NCBI GenBank assembly: GCA_918797485.1
Contig: CAKKNE010000005.1
Span: 3,720,001-3,784,000, forward strand
Source of the DNA: Pelagomonas calceolata
Taxonomy: Eukaryota > Sar > Pelagophyceae > Pelagomonadales > Pelagomonadaceae
Direction of reading: 5' to 3'
Length of the DNA stretch: 64,000 bases
Numbering within the stretch: the first letter of the stretch is position 1; each line of letters begins with the position of its first letter. This document shows positions 26,436 through 41,400 of the stretch, piece after piece. The notes beneath the pieces were generated by a model that saw only the letters and a list, made by a program, of their open reading frames with translations, ran no database searches and was not told the origin of the DNA. The translations under genes were made by a program, and so were the position numbers.

Positions 26436-29400
26436 TTAGAACTTCAGCGAGCAGAAGGCCGCCACCCCTCCTTTCGCCCACTCCAATTGATCCACTTTCC
26501 CGTCGTTGTTGACGCCGTCCTCGCGGTTCGACGGGATCTCGATCCACATGACGAAGTTCGTACTGTGCCCTGTTGTGGACAGCACTCCTCGTCGAGAGAG
26601 CACCTTGTAGATGGGGCATCTATATATTCCTCCGGTCGGCTCTGTTCTATCTTTGCAGGGCGAGAGGTGCATGATCGGGGCGGGAGAAAACAATTGTTTT
26701 GGTCTAGAATCATTGAGAGATCTAAGTTCCGGGTCCCAGCGCGCGCCCTCCAGGAACAGTCCCCGAATATAAACACCGTCCTGCGGCTTCGTCGTGATAC
26801 TTTCGGCACTAAAAGTATCTAGCATCAAAAAGTCAAAGGCGATCGTATCGATCGGATACTGCTTGCTTCGAGCGTAGTTCTGCATGGAGCCCGTCAAGAA
26901 GGCCTGCGGGAAGTAGAAGCCACTAATCCAGAAGGTCACGGGAATTCCCTTTGCAATCCAGTCCCGCACAAAGTCCAACCGCAACATGAGGTCGTCCGTC
27001 CACGGCCCCAATGGTTTTAATGAGGGATACGCTTTAGCTTCCCAGGCTCCGGGCACTTGACCTAAAGCGATCGACTGGCCCATGCTTTCCAATTCACCAG
27101 ACATCACTACTAAGCCTTGTAAAGCTTTATCTAACTGCGGCAGCGTCAGCTCCATGACGTCGACGAGTTTGTTATACCTAATGCACTCCTGGGCGAGCAC
27201 GGTGTTCATCGATTCTTCATACCTGCGCGGAGCCGTCGTATTTCAGCATGAGACGGTCGCGCGGCGGCGCGAGGTGGTCGACGCGCGTCGTCTCCAGGAA
27301 TGATGGAAGTGGGTGCTTTCTTTTTGGATTTTGAGTCGAATCGTCTCTCGACGCGGTCCGAACGGCCTCTTCAGCAAAATTGAAACCACCCACGCCCTCC
27401 TCTGATGGACACGAGTCGTTTGAATGAAGTGAAGGCGTCTCTACACGACGGGACGCCGAGATCGCACAGTACGGGGTACTGCATCTGGATGCCCGGCACG
27501 TCGAAGCGACCCCGCTGCGACAATTTCTCCGTTATGGCTGCCACTTCGTAGGCGATGAGTTCCTCGGACCCGCCGCCCCCACTACTCCCGCCGGACGCCT
27601 CCATCGTCAACAAAGTATCAAACATGCCCATCGCTTCCGTGAAGGCGCAGCTGATGTTCGCGTTCTCGTGCATGCCGAAGATCGCCGGCCCCGCGGTTAA
27701 TGGGAGCGTCTCGATGTAGTCCATGTAGCTTTGGTGCGGGTTTTCCGGGTCCGGGTCGATGCTTCGGTACGTCCCGGACGGCTCGAACGGATAGTCCTTC
27801 TCGAAGATAGCCGGTCGATAGAAGCTCTTCATGATGACGTCGCAGGTCCGGATATCGATGTAGTCCGTCACGCGCCCGCCGTAGTTTATATACGAGGTTA
27901 AAAAGCATAATACCCTGTAAGGAATCTCGTCGTACGCGTCTAAGAAGAGCTGCAACTGGTCTCTACTAATATCAAGGTCCGTCTCGTTGAACTCGTAGGG
28001 CACCTGCGCGGGAACGCGAGCGTCTCTGGTCCTTCAGTGAACCGGTTCGGACCGAGTCACGAAAACTTCAGGTTGAAAAACTGCATGCGACGCTGCGTCA
28101 GCACGTTCCAGCCGAGCGGGCCGAACTTGCGCCGCTCCTGGCAGCACGCGTGGAAGAAACATAAAGCGAACAACAATTTCCGATACGCGTCCGGCTTGTG
28201 CGTAATTTGGAGATCCGCGTCCGTCATCTTGTAGTACGTAGCTTTTAAATTTGCCTTGAGGCCTGCGTGGCACGTAGACGCTCCTGGGATCATGACGCAA
28301 CTTCAAGTTGAAGTTCAACACGCTGAGTCAGCACCCTTCGGCGGCTCGTTCGTCATCTTGACGCCATTTTGCAGTATTGAGACGGGAAATTGCGCGCAGG
28401 GCATGCTCGTGAGCCAGAGCCGGAAGTCCCTATGCGTCTTTTCCGGCGTCAAATTGTCGCAGAGCACCTCGAGGTTAATCAGCCAACTCACAAAAAGATG
28501 GCAGTTCTGCAAATAGACCCAGGTGCCCTTCTGGGCCGCGTCCTCGATCATCTGCGTGGCCTTGGGGCCCTGGCCCTGCGTGGAACGACGCCGTCGCGAC
28601 ACGGCCTCATGAAGACGCCATCGCCTCCACCAGATCAAGTTCAAGTTCATTTTTCACGCTGCGTCACGGACCTGGCCCAAGCTGAGACTTTGTACTTTTT
28701 TGTGGAACTTCATCTCGCCGCAGAAGATGTTGAAGGCTTTGGTGGGGTCGCTACCCTTGCTCAGTATAAATACTAACGGCGTCAAGTTGGACGAGTCCTT
28801 GTAGCAATTGGCCAGATTGAAGGGCGGGGGCTCGATGAACCTGCGTCGATTCATACCGTCACACGAAACTGCCGCGGCTCCCTCACGCGACGTGCAGACG
28901 CTCTGGCAGCCTCGTCGACGGCGTCACGGTGGCGGAACGTCGCATTGACGCCGTCGACGCGAAGTTGAAGTTGAGAAATTCAAAGAAATTGACGCCGAGT
29001 CAGCGACCTTTGACCCATCTTCTCGATCACGTAAGCCATGACGCCGTCCGTGACCTTGTCGACGCGCAGGCACCGCAGCACACACAACTTCTGGAAACTG
29101 TTGAGACAGTCGTTCCATTTATCGGGCAGCCTCTGTAGATGCGGCTCGACGCAATCAAAATAAGCCCGCCACGCTTGCAGGTGATTTTTGAAGTCGGCCG
29201 CGAAGCCCTCGAAATTGGCTGCCCCGGAAATGGCGCAGACCTCGGACCACATGCGCCCGTCGATCCAGCCGCCCGCGTTGCCCTCGGGCGCCGGGTTCTC
29301 CACGTCGACGGCAGCCGTCGTCTTCCCGGAAATGAGAAACCGCCACTCCGTCGCGTCGATCTCGTTCGAACCGTCGAGGATCTTCACCGTGAGTAGGAAG

Positions 29401-32400
29401 GAGAACAGGAGCTTGTCCTTCTCGAAGAGCGACCTGCGTGGCACGTCGACGCTCGTGTGATCATGACGACGCCATCACCACGTCATGTTGAAGTTCAATG
29501 AAGACGCTGAGTCAGCGCCGGCAGACGTTGACGTAGACGTAGTACGTGAAGAACGTGTTCAGGACGTCTAACCGCGCTTCGAGCGTCTCGGCCTTCTCCG
29601 CCTTCGAAATAGCGGCGACAAAGAGCGCCTGGAACCACTGCAGACTGTACTGGTACATCGGGTCGACCACGCACAGGTTCACGACCGAGAAATAGAGGAT
29701 CGTAGCCCTATAAGCCACGGGACGATACCTCTCGCGGTACGCGTCGATTTCCTGCTCCGTCACTTCCGCGTCCGCCACCTTCTCCGTGATGTCCGTCGAC
29801 GTGATTTTGGACGACGCGAGCGTCTCGATGAGCTGCGTGGGACGGTCGCGTCGACGGCGTCAACGTGTCAACTTCAAGGTCAACTTCAACACTGACTCAC
29901 GGACCTCGTGGTCATCTAAAATATTGCCGGTCGAGTTCGAGAGCATGTACAATATTTTGTCTTCGATCTCCTTGAGCTGCTTCTTCATGGACGCGTTGGC
30001 GACGACCTGCGCGGGATCACGATGTCCGAATCGGCTCGAAAAACCACCCCCGGCCTCGTCTGATGGCCACGAGTCGCATGGACGCCGCGAGACGCACGAG
30101 GCTGTTCTTCTTCTCGGCCATGTCCGGCCGCTCCTCCGCGACGACAACCCCAAGTAATTGGTCCTCGAGCCCGACCGGCGTGATGGCAAAATTTAAGAGA
30201 GACACCTTCACACAAACTTCCGGCGCGTAGTGCGGGTTCGGCAGGTTCGACGTCATGAAGAATTTGAAGCTGTCGTTCCACCTGCGTTCGGGGCAGTCGT
30301 ATCTCGGCGCGTGGCGGTCGCGCGGCGGCGTGAGGTGGTCGACGCGACTCGTCTCCGTCAGAGAAGGCGATGGGTGGTCTCTGGTCCTTCAATGAACCGG
30401 TTCGGACCGAATCGCGACTCGAACGGCGGTCGCGGTCTCGACGCGGTCCGAATGGCCTCAAATTTGGACCAGAGACCACCCACCGTCTTCTCTCATGGAG
30501 ACGAGTCGCGTCGATGGCGTGAAAGGGGACGCCGCGCGCGCGCGGGATCGTCGAGTCGCCGATCTTGATCATCTTCGTGCCGCCCTGGACGAACGTCTGT
30601 TGTAACAACAGCGGTTCCAAGGAGGCATCCAAGGTCTCGAGGACGTTCTCCATGAGGACCCACCGGCCAAACCTCACCGCATTTTCTAAAGTTCGCAGGT
30701 AATTCTTTTCCGTGAGCTTCGTGACCTCGATGCCTGCGTCGACCGACGGCGTCCCGCGCGACCATGAAGACGCCATCGACGCGACCACGTCAAGTTCAAG
30801 TTCATTTTCCACGCCGAGTCAGTGCCGTTCTCCGCGAGCGACGGGTCCCTGCCCATGTTCTTGATGTAGCGGTTCGCCTGGCCCTGGGGGTCGATGAGCA
30901 ACGGGAACCGGCGCGCCTTGGACATGATGATCCCGTTCTCGACGGACGACGCGTCCTGCGGCAATCCACAAATCGTCCAGGTCCGGATCGCGACCGGGTC
31001 CGCCAGCGTCTTCGTGATGGTGCAGCCCTCCATGTGTGGGACTGAAAGCTCCTCGAGCCTGCGTGTGTGACCCATGTCATCGTGCGATGGCCACGAGTCG
31101 CATGGGACGCCGCGGGCGCGCCGCGTCTGCCAGTGGTCCGTCATGCCCTTCCTAAAGGTAGGTGTAAAAGCTCCGGTATAAGCAATGGTCGCCGCGGAAA
31201 TCAGCGCGTCGCCCACCAGCTTCGCGTAGCTCAACTCGAGGGTCGCGCAGGACTCCGTCCAGCGCGTGCGCTCGCCGCCTAAACCCCCTATTAATTTTTT
31301 AGCCCTTTCAAGTCTCGCAGCACATTCTTCCACGTCGCGTTGTAATTGCATTTTTTTATCATTAGCTTCGTTGAACTCCTTCTCCAGTCTTTCAAGCTTG
31401 TCCATGACGGCTTTTAGTTTCGCCTGGGCCTCGGCCTGCGCGCGCGCCGCATTCACGGGAAGCGGTCCCATGTGGCGTCGCGTCGACGGCGTCCTGACGA
31501 CCACGTAGACTCGCGTGGGACCACGTTGTCTCGTGAAGACGCCATCGACGCGACCGCGGCCTCTCTGACGCGCAGCGACGATGGTGTCCGAAACAGCTCA
31601 AAAAACGACCCCCGGCATCGTGCGATGGATACAAGTTGATGACAGTTCAAGACGCGGAGCTACGCGCGAGCTTCTGCATCGTCTCCTCGAGCTCGGCCGT
31701 CGCCTCCGCTAACAATTTCTTCTTGGGCTCGACCATCACGCTGACCTGGTGGTACTTGTGCATGGCCCGCACCCACATGCACATGGCCGTGCAGGCCTTG
31801 GAAGCTTTTTGCACTTGCGCCGGCGTGAACGCCTCCATCTCGATGTAAGGGCCGATTTTGTCGATGATCTGCGCGGAACGACGGCGTCACGAAACCGTCT
31901 CCGGGCACTCCCGAGACGTGTCGACGCTCTGACGGCCACGTCGACGGCGTCACGGCGGTGTGGCATCGCGTTGACGCCATCTTCCCAAAATTCAAGTTGA
32001 GAAATTGAAGGAAATCACGCTGAGTCACTGACCTTCGTGGGAATGTTGTCCTTGTCGTAGTCCTTCATCTTGTCGATCAATTTCCCTCCTAAACTCAGTA
32101 ATTCCTTCTGGGCGGACTTGAAGTAGTTGGGGACCTTGCCCATGCCTGCGCGTGGTATCGTGGCGACGGCGTGCCGTCGCCTCGATGGCGTGCCGTCGCC
32201 GCGACGCCTCGGCGCCGTCGTCATGACCATCTGAGAGGCTTCGCGAGAGAGCCGCGGCCGCGTGTCGCGACGCGGTCCGAACGGCCTCGAAATCTCTCAA
32301 AAAACCACCCAGCGCCTCCTCTGATGAAGACGAGTCGCGTCGATGGCGTAAAGGACACTTACCATCAGGGTTCTTCTCCATCTCGGGCTTGACCGAGAAC

Positions 32401-35400
32401 ATGATGCAGCACGCCTCCATCGTCAGCTTGACGCCTGCGCGGCGGTTTCGCGTGGTGCGGGGGTCCTGCGGCGCTCTCACTTCCTCAATACGACTCGTGT
32501 CCATCTCAGGAGGCCGGGGGTGGTCTCTTTTTCGATTTTGGGCCGCGTCGCGACGCAAGGACACGGAGCGCACCGGCCGGCGGCTTGCCCATCGTCCGCA
32601 CCTCGTCGATATCTGACTTTTTTAGACTGTTAAGACACTTCACGGCCTCCTCCAACGCTGGCAACGCTTCGTCCAAATCTCTCTGGGCATCGTCCGCAAT
32701 CGCTTTCGTCTCGGCCGCCTTCGTCTGGGCCGCCTCCTCCTCGGCCGCGACGACCGTCTGCGTCTCGGCCGCGTCTCTCTTGTCCTTGTCGATGTTAATG
32801 ATCATCGCCTCGACCTCGCCCTGCGTCTTTATCAATACGGGCTCCATGGCCGTCAGTTTGACCTGCAAGTCTTCGACTTGTTCGGCCGTCGCGATCAGTT
32901 TATCTAAGCCTACTCGTAGGCGGTTCTTGAGCGTGCCCACTTCGTCGCGCTTCAACGCTAAAACTTGCTTGTACGTCGCGAGCAACTCGAGGTAGGACGT
33001 GGGCGTCACGTAGTTGTGCCGGCCGAGCTCGGCCAGAAAAGCTTCGGATCTACGCGCGACGAAGACGTGGGCGTCCTTGAAGAACGTGACGCACCTGCGT
33101 TTGATGGATACCGTCGCGACACGGCCACAGCTCTCTCACGCGACGCGTAGACGCTCCGACGGCCGCGTCGACGGCGTCGCGTGGGCGCCATCGACGCAAA
33201 TTCAAGTTGAGAAATCGACCAGCATCGGACGCTGAGTCAGCACGACTCGAGGTGAGCGTTGTTCTCGCCCAACTCCAAGTTCTCCTCCGTGAGGAGCCGA
33301 TGCGCGACGCTATGCAGGGCTTCGCGGGGCCTGCGTTGATACGACCAATCACGAGACTCGTCGAGAAGCGAGGCACGCGTCGTGACGACGCTCTCGGACG
33401 CCATCGCCTCCACCAGATCAAGTTCAAGGTCAACTTCAACACTGAGTCACGGGCCATTCGGCGAACCAGTCGATCGTGCTACAGTTGACCAATGACGGGA
33501 ACATCCTTAACCTGTTGCGGAACGCCTCGCCCAGCGGCGAGAAGCAGAGGATCAAGTGCAGGTTGGCCATGACGCGCGCGAGGTAACACGCAAAAATATT
33601 TAATTTGGTCGGCTGGAGGCGCTTCCGCATGCAGTCCTGCTTGCAGGCCGTCGTGATGGTCTCGTCGTCCTCGGGCACGTAGAGGTTCGGGACGTCGCCC
33701 TGCGTGGAATATCATGATGATGCAAGTTCAAGTTCAACTTCAACACTGAGTCACTTGCGGTATTTAAGACGTTGTTGATGTCCTCGAGCATGGCCTCAAA
33801 CACAATCTGCGTGTCGCTGAAGAGGAAGACGGCGGGCTGGGCCTTGATGCCCGCGTAGAGCAGGATCTCTTTGAGACTTTCGCGCCACTCCGACAGCCCT
33901 GTGTGGGAACGACGCCGTCGCGATACTCTCTCACGAGCCGCGTGGGCGCTCTGGTGATCATGAAGACGCCATCGCCGTGACCGCGTCAAGTTCAAGTTGA
34001 TTTTTCACGCCGAGTCAGTACCGTATCCTTTCGTGATTTCGATACTAAAAATCTTGCACTCGGCCATGAACGTCGACAAGCGTGAGAGACTTTGGCGGCC
34101 ACTCCCACCGACGCCCAGCAGCAGCATGTTGCCCTTCGGCTGGCGCAGCACGCGCGTGATGCGCGCCACGTGCGAGATCGCGTCCATGAACATGACGAGC
34201 CTGTGTGAAGTTCAAGTTGTGCTTCAATTCGGGGCCTCTCGCGGTCGTAGAGTTGCTACTCTCTGGATACGGTCGAGGGTATCAGAGGGACGTCGTGCTC
34301 GAGTTTGAGCCGAAAACATGGCCGCGGTGCCGAGATAGATGTCCACACCGTGACGCGCGGCATCGGCTGCTTCGACTCCGCATTATAATCATTGAGGTAC
34401 TCCTCGATGGTCGGTTGCAGCTGACTCATGTCCGAGACCTCCTCGTAGATGCGCGGGTCGGCCCCCGGTACCATGAAATCGGCGATGACACAACTCGATA
34501 CTTCATACTCGTCGCCGCAGTGCTTCTTCGTACACTTTTCAAGTAAATCGTCGAACCAGACGTGGTCCTCTTGATTGATCAATCTATCGCCGAAAATTCG
34601 CTGATTTTCATGCGTGTACAGTCGGATCATGCTCTGCGCCGTCTTGAATTTGGATGGGAGGACCATGAGCACGCCCTGGAAGACTTTCGAAATGTCCCTC
34701 AGGTTGAACTGGTAGTGGCTCTTCGCGGGCGTCGGCCGCAGGTCTCTGAGTATGGTGTTGTAGATCTCGATCGTAGCGTCGACGACGCCGTTCGCCAGAC
34801 TCTTAACTTCGTCCTCCCAGCCCGGTGCATTCAAAAAATTCGTTAGGATGGTCTGGAAGATCCTTTGCATGCTGCTATCCTGCATCGGCGTGTAGCCGAC
34901 GGTGTTGAAGTGTCTTGGAAAGCGTGCTGATAGTGATTGCCTCCCACCTCCGGGAGGACCGCAGGCACAAACGAAGACCACATCAATAATCTGCCGAAAA
35001 GTAAGTGCTTTGCGGTCGTACCTGCGCGGAATGGACGCCGTCGCGAGGCGCGTCGACGCTCGTGTGATCATGAAGACGCCATCGTCCCAAAGTTCAAGTT
35101 GAGAAATCGAAGGAAATCGCGCCGAGTCAGCACCAGCCGCGGTTGTCGAACCACTGCCTCAATAATTCGATGGGCGGCTGCGCGCCGTACTCCTCCTTGA
35201 GGGGCATGTTCACGTCGTCCACAAAAAGTATGTATTTCTTGCCCGCGCTGGGCCCGAAGATGCCCTTGCGCCGTTTCTCGCACTTCGCGTCGAGCAAATC
35301 TTGGACTTGATTGGCCGACGTCTGCGCGCTGAAGGTCAGGCAGATGGGCACGTATTTCAGGGGGTTGAAGCCCCCTTGCAAGTGGCGGTTCACGTTCACC

Positions 35401-38400
35401 TGCGCGGAGCATCACGAATTCACTCAAATTTGGACCAGCGCCTTCTCTGATGGACACGAGTCACATGGAAGGCACCGCAACACGTCAAAACGCCGAGTTT
35501 TGACCGTCTTGCCCGTGCCGGTGGGACCAGTCATCATGACGTGCTTGTTGTGTAGTACCAAAGTTTCTAGTAGGTATGTGTATCGGACACTGTCCGGCGT
35601 CGGGATGATGAGTTCGGCAAAGGACGCGGACGGGTCGTGCTCGTAGGGCTTGACCTGCGTTTGATGGATACCGTCGCGACACGAGCCGCGTGGGCGCCCT
35701 GGTGATCATGAAGACGACGTCGCCGCTCTCACAAAAAGTTCAAGTTCATTTTTCGCGCCGAGTCACGGACCGTGTCCATCCACGGGATCCATTTACTTTG
35801 ACTGGTGTCGTACAAATAATCATAGATCGACCCTTCCGGAGGGAGTTGGAACTGGCTCGAGTTCATGCGCATGTGCTGCCGCACGAAGACGTCCATGTAG
35901 TGCCGGCCCTCCTGGTCGACCGTGCCTGCGTTTTGTCAAGGTCTCGCGGCGGCGCTCTCGCTCCGCGGCGACGGCGTGGAGGGCACGACGACACTCTCCA
36001 GACGCCATCGACGCGAGAATCACGGATGTCCGTGAGTTCATCTCAGACGCCATCGGATCGCGGTCGCTCGACGCGGTCCGAATGGCCTCGAATTCGACAA
36101 AGAAACCACCCACGACCTCGTCTGACGGACACGAGTCGCGTCGATAGCGTGAAGGCAAACAAAAGACGCGGGAACGGGCAGCACACGCTCCAGATGAACG
36201 CGAAAAAGAAGATCGCCTCCATGTGTTCCGCGCACTGGTCGACCTCTTCCTGGGATTTATTTTCCTGGCCCTCGCGCGGGTAGAAGAGGTGGAACTCGCA
36301 GTCCATCAGATTCAGGAGCGAATCGAGGAGCGCGCCGTCGACCGTCGGGAACGGTTCATTCATCGTCCTCCTCAAAATGCCGCACGTCGCGCCGAGGTAC
36401 GTGTCGAACAAGGTCAGCAACTTCATCTTGTGCGCGGGGCCGAAGGACTCGGGCAGCCGCTCGAGCCACGACATGACCTGTGTTTGATGGATACCGTCGC
36501 GACACGGCCGCATCGACGACGTCGAGGCGGTGCGGTTTCGTGAAGGCACCGCAGCACCGCGGGACGCCGAGTCAGCACCAAGGGATCGAAGCCGAGCGAC
36601 TTGGGCTCCATGTAGATCATGCCACATCTGGAAACGGTCGCCGGAGAAGCTACTGCGAGATCTTCCGGCTCGAACATCATCGTCATCATGTCCGACAGCG
36701 ACATTATTTCACCAGAGGTCAAACAGAGCTTTTTATTATCATCCAAGACCGTGTTCATGTTCTCGATCCAGATCGCGTCCACAGGGCCATCGAACATGAC
36801 CCACTGGAGGTCGGGCGCCGTATTTTTAATACAAAGTCGCACGATGTTCGCGAGAATCCCTGCGCGGGGCATCGCGGTCAGCATCGCGGTCTCGACGCGG
36901 TCCGAACTGCCTCAAACTCGAAAAAGAAACCATCCACGGCATCGTGAGATGGACACGAGTCGCATCGATGGCGTGGAGGCGCCGCAGCACCGCGGGACGC
37001 CGAGATCGCACCGTCCTGCCACTCCAACGTATTGGGATCGAACATGCCGTACCTGCGGCGGTGTCGCGCGGTGCCGCGGCGGTCGGGCGCTCTCGCGTCA
37101 TTGCTACGACTCGTGGCCATCAGAGAAGGTCTCGGGTCCTTCAACGAACCGGTTCGGACCGCATCGCGACTCGACGGCATCGTGAGACGGCCACGAGTCG
37201 AAGGCACCTTCATAAAACGCGGCGAGCGCACAGCTGGCCCATGGTTATCGACTTCGGGTTCAAATGATGAATATCTACTTTCTCGTATTTGATGCCCTCT
37301 ATCTTATCATTCTTGAGCATCGTTAACGCTCGTTGCAGCGTCCTCACATTGGAGGATTTGCCGCCGCCCGTCGGCCCGACGACCATGAGCCCGTGCCTGC
37401 GCGGCGCATCGCGTGTTGCGGCTTCTGTTGATCTTCTTGCGCGTCGCGTCGATGGCGTATGGGGGAGAGCAGGCCGTGGGTGGTCTTTTCGTCGATTTTG
37501 AGCCGTCTCGGACCGCGTCGGGGCCATCGCGTCTCGACTCGGTCCGAAACGGCTCAAAATCCACAAACGAACCACCCACGTCATCGTGAGATGGGCACGA
37601 GTCGCGTCGATGGCGTGAAGGCACCGCAACACTTCAAAACGCGGAAATCGCACCGCACGCAGATCATCTCGTACAATTCGATATTTTTCTTGATGAAGAT
37701 GGGCACGGGCTGGAGACCCTTCTCATCAATCGCATTTTTTAATGAGGTGATGAGGGGCCCGTAGTCGAACGGCGGCCGCGCGATGCCGGGAAATAAATCT
37801 GATAATATACCATCAAAGAGAGGTAAATCATGGGCTAAAAATTTGGGAATATTGACATCTTGCAGAGCTCTCAATAGTAGAGCCTCCTCGTTCTCGTTCG
37901 GGGCCGCCCTTTTCAAATTGCCGGCCGCCGTAATCACCGTCTTCACGGCCCGCATGCCGTAGTCGTAGTGGTCCTGGCTCGACAACTGCTCGCTACACAA
38001 CCGAAACGTCGCGACCATCTTCTGGGCGCACTTGCGGCCGGCCATGTACCCGAACGCAAATAACATAATTTCGCCAATCAACGCGTAATCCGGGACCATC
38101 ATCGCCACCGGTCGGAATAACGCCTCCAAGTTGTCCGGTAACGTCGACCGCCCGGCGTAGCCGGGATTCATGGTTATGTAGACCGCAAATTCGGGGTTCA
38201 CGTTAATATCCGTGTCCTCGAAGATGCACCGCGGCTCGCCCCGCTGCACGCAGCCCTGCAGCGTCATGATCTGCTGCGCTATGACAGATAGGACCTCAAT
38301 ATTAATCCGATTGAACTCGTCGAAGCAGGCCCAGGCGCCCGCCGACGCTAGACCCTTGAAGAACTTGCCCATGGCTCGGAAATCTAACCCATCGCTACAG

Positions 38401-41400
38401 TTGAAGACGACGCATTGTTTGGCTAGGGCTTTGGCCAGATCTTTCGTGGTTTCCGTTTTTCCTGTGCCTGCTGGTCCTGCAGGGGCGCCACCGAGGATCA
38501 TCTGTAAAGCGCCCATGAGCGTGAGATAGCATTTGTCCGTCAACGGCGTGATCACGAGTCGAAACGAATTGCCGAGGTACTCATAGCCATAACTACGCTT
38601 GCTCTCAACTTGCTTCACCCACAGGTCCCCGTCCTCGTCCGAACCTTCCCAGTAAAAGCGCATCTGCGACCTGCGTGGCACCGACGCCGTCACGAAACTG
38701 CTGATGCGTCGCGTCGACGCCATCTTCCCAAAGTTGAAGTTCAACGGACGCCGAGTCAGCACTGCCAGTCGAAATCAGTAGACTCACTAACACCAGCGTC
38801 GGCCATGGCCTTCATGACGTCGCGCGCGTGGACGTCGATGACGGCGAGCGCTCCCACCGTCGTCCGCTGATTGCTACTGAGTCCCGTCCGGATGAGGACG
38901 ACCTGCGTGATGTGACATGAGCCTTCCGCGCGATGGGCGCGCCTCGAGTGCTCTCGCGAGGCGCGGAGACTCTCGGGCGGCCGCGGCGACGGCGTGGCGC
39001 GCGACGCCATCGCCGCGACGCCATCGCCGCGACGACGGCCCCGTCGCGGTCCGAACGGCCCCGAATTCGAAACAGAAACCACCCAGCGCCTCGTCTCCTG
39101 GAGGCGAGTCGCGTCGATGGCGTAAGGCCGCCGGAAAGTCACGGGACGCCGCTCCCGACCATGTCCGCGAGCTGACTTTTAATTTGCTCATAATAATCAT
39201 ACACTCCTTGATTCCCCTTCTCGGCCAGGGCCTTTTCCGTCTCGAGGGTCCAGTGCACTTGCGACCCGTTCAAGACGACCTGGCCCGGCCAGTCGAGCAT
39301 CCACCGCGTCCTTTGTACATCGGGGTACGCGCGCACGGCCCGGATCATGTGGTCCCGCACCGCGGCGCACATGGCGAGGTTCAGCTCGACCATCCAGACC
39401 TCGATGTTCTTGCCTGCGTGGCGCACGGGATCACGACGACGGCGTCGAGGCGACCGCGACGGCCCCGACACGAATGAATTGGCTCAAAATCCAAAAAGAA
39501 ACCACCCCCGGCATCGTGAGATGGACACGAGTCGCGTCGATGGCGTAAGGTTCCATATCCACGCTGCGCCACGGACCCTTGGGGTCAATATCTGTCACGA
39601 ACGGCACGACTTCTCCTTCAGACGACGTCATCTGCGAGATGCATAGACTATTATCAAATTTGACACTTTTGATGCCTTCAAAACACTTCCGCAGGTGCGG
39701 CTGGACCATCTTCGGGTCCTTCGTCTCCGACAGGATTTCGAGCAAGTCCCCGTCGCTCAAAAAGTAGAACCGGGAAAAACCCGCGCGTTTCGTCTCGAGG
39801 TAATCCGATAAACCTTTTTGGACCATATCTAAGAGATTGTTCGACTCCTGGAACTTCACGAGCAGCTTGGGGTCGTTGCAGAAGAGGATGACGGGCATTT
39901 GACCTGAACTAGCTGAACCGAGCGTCTGGCGCCAGTGCTTGTCGACGGTCGCGAAGCGCTTGCCCTCGGCCGGGAGCTGCTTGTTGATGTCGGGGGAGTC
40001 GAAGATGGGCTGCAGATACAACCAGTTCTTTTGCACCGCGATCCACCTGTGTGGGCATCGACCGGTGAGATACTGATCTCCGAGTTGATTTGTGTCTAGC
40101 GTCGCGTCGACGGCGTTTCCAGCAGAGATGCGTCCGCGGGGACGCCATCGCCGCGATCCACCGCGTCTCGCGATCTCGGCACCACGGCCCTCGGAGCGGC
40201 CCAAACTCGGACACGACCGTATCCAGAGAGCAGGACCTCGCTCCGACCGCGAGAGACCACGAATTGAAGTTTTCGACACTGCTATCCACTCGTCGAGCAT
40301 CTCCGACACCGTGTTCAAGGTCTCGTTCCACGCGTCGATGCGCTCCTCGAACGGTCCTTTGAACGCTGAAAAGCTCATGGCCTGGGTGGTGGTGATGTGC
40401 TCATCTAAGAGAGCCATGTATTCATCAATACCCCGCAACACAGAAGTCCCGGTCTCTTTATACGGTTCGATCTGCAGCGTGATGGGCTCCCAGCCTCGTT
40501 CCATCGCATCTAATGAGGTCTCAATACTGAACTCCTTGCCGGCGACCTCGCTCTGCTTTTGTATTAAGTCCACATCATCTTGTAGTTGTAAGTCAAAAAC
40601 CGTTTGCAGCGTCCAATCAGCATCAGGTTGCACCTTTTTACCTGATCTCTGGGAAATAGCTTCCCAGTGCCGCTCCCGCAAGCCTTTCTGGCGCAAGGCG
40701 ATGATCAGCGGCACATGCGGCACGAAGGCACTAACATCTTTCAAAATCGTCCTTGTAACATCTAAACACCCTGGTACACTTTCGAACTTTTTCTCGCACT
40801 TTTTGAGCGTTCTTAAAATGGTCTGGGCACTCGACTCTACAGCTTCGGCATCCAACTCCGCAAAAGGGTCGGTGAGCCAGGCCGCGTGCTGCTTGAGCCA
40901 GGAATCCACACTCTCCCACATGGCGCCGTACGGTTCAAACTTCTTTTGAATTTCTTTTAGTTGTGAATAGTCCGTGACGGGTTTGCCGAACAAGCTTTCG
41001 CGCGCGTTGTACAATCGCGCGTCGTCGTCAGCTTTACTTAAATTGCTTTTGATGGTAGCGACCTTGAGCGCGATGGAGTCCACCAATTTGAGGTCGTGGA
41101 ACTGCGACAGCGCGTCGACCTCGGACTGGTAATATTTCAGGGTCTCCGCGAACTGCGTGGGAACGACACTGCTTCAACAAAAAGTTCAAGGTCAACTTCA
41201 ACACTGACTCACGGACCTCGGCCTGGGCCTCCTCCATCTCGATCTGCTGCTTGTTCTCCAACCGGATGCACTTCTCCTCCAATTCCACACATTCGTCCGT
41301 GATTTTCTTGGGCCACGAATACAAGTCCCACCTTAATTGAAAATCGGCCTCCGGCAACTTGTAACACAACTCGTCGCAAACGGCATAATTCCGCATGGCC

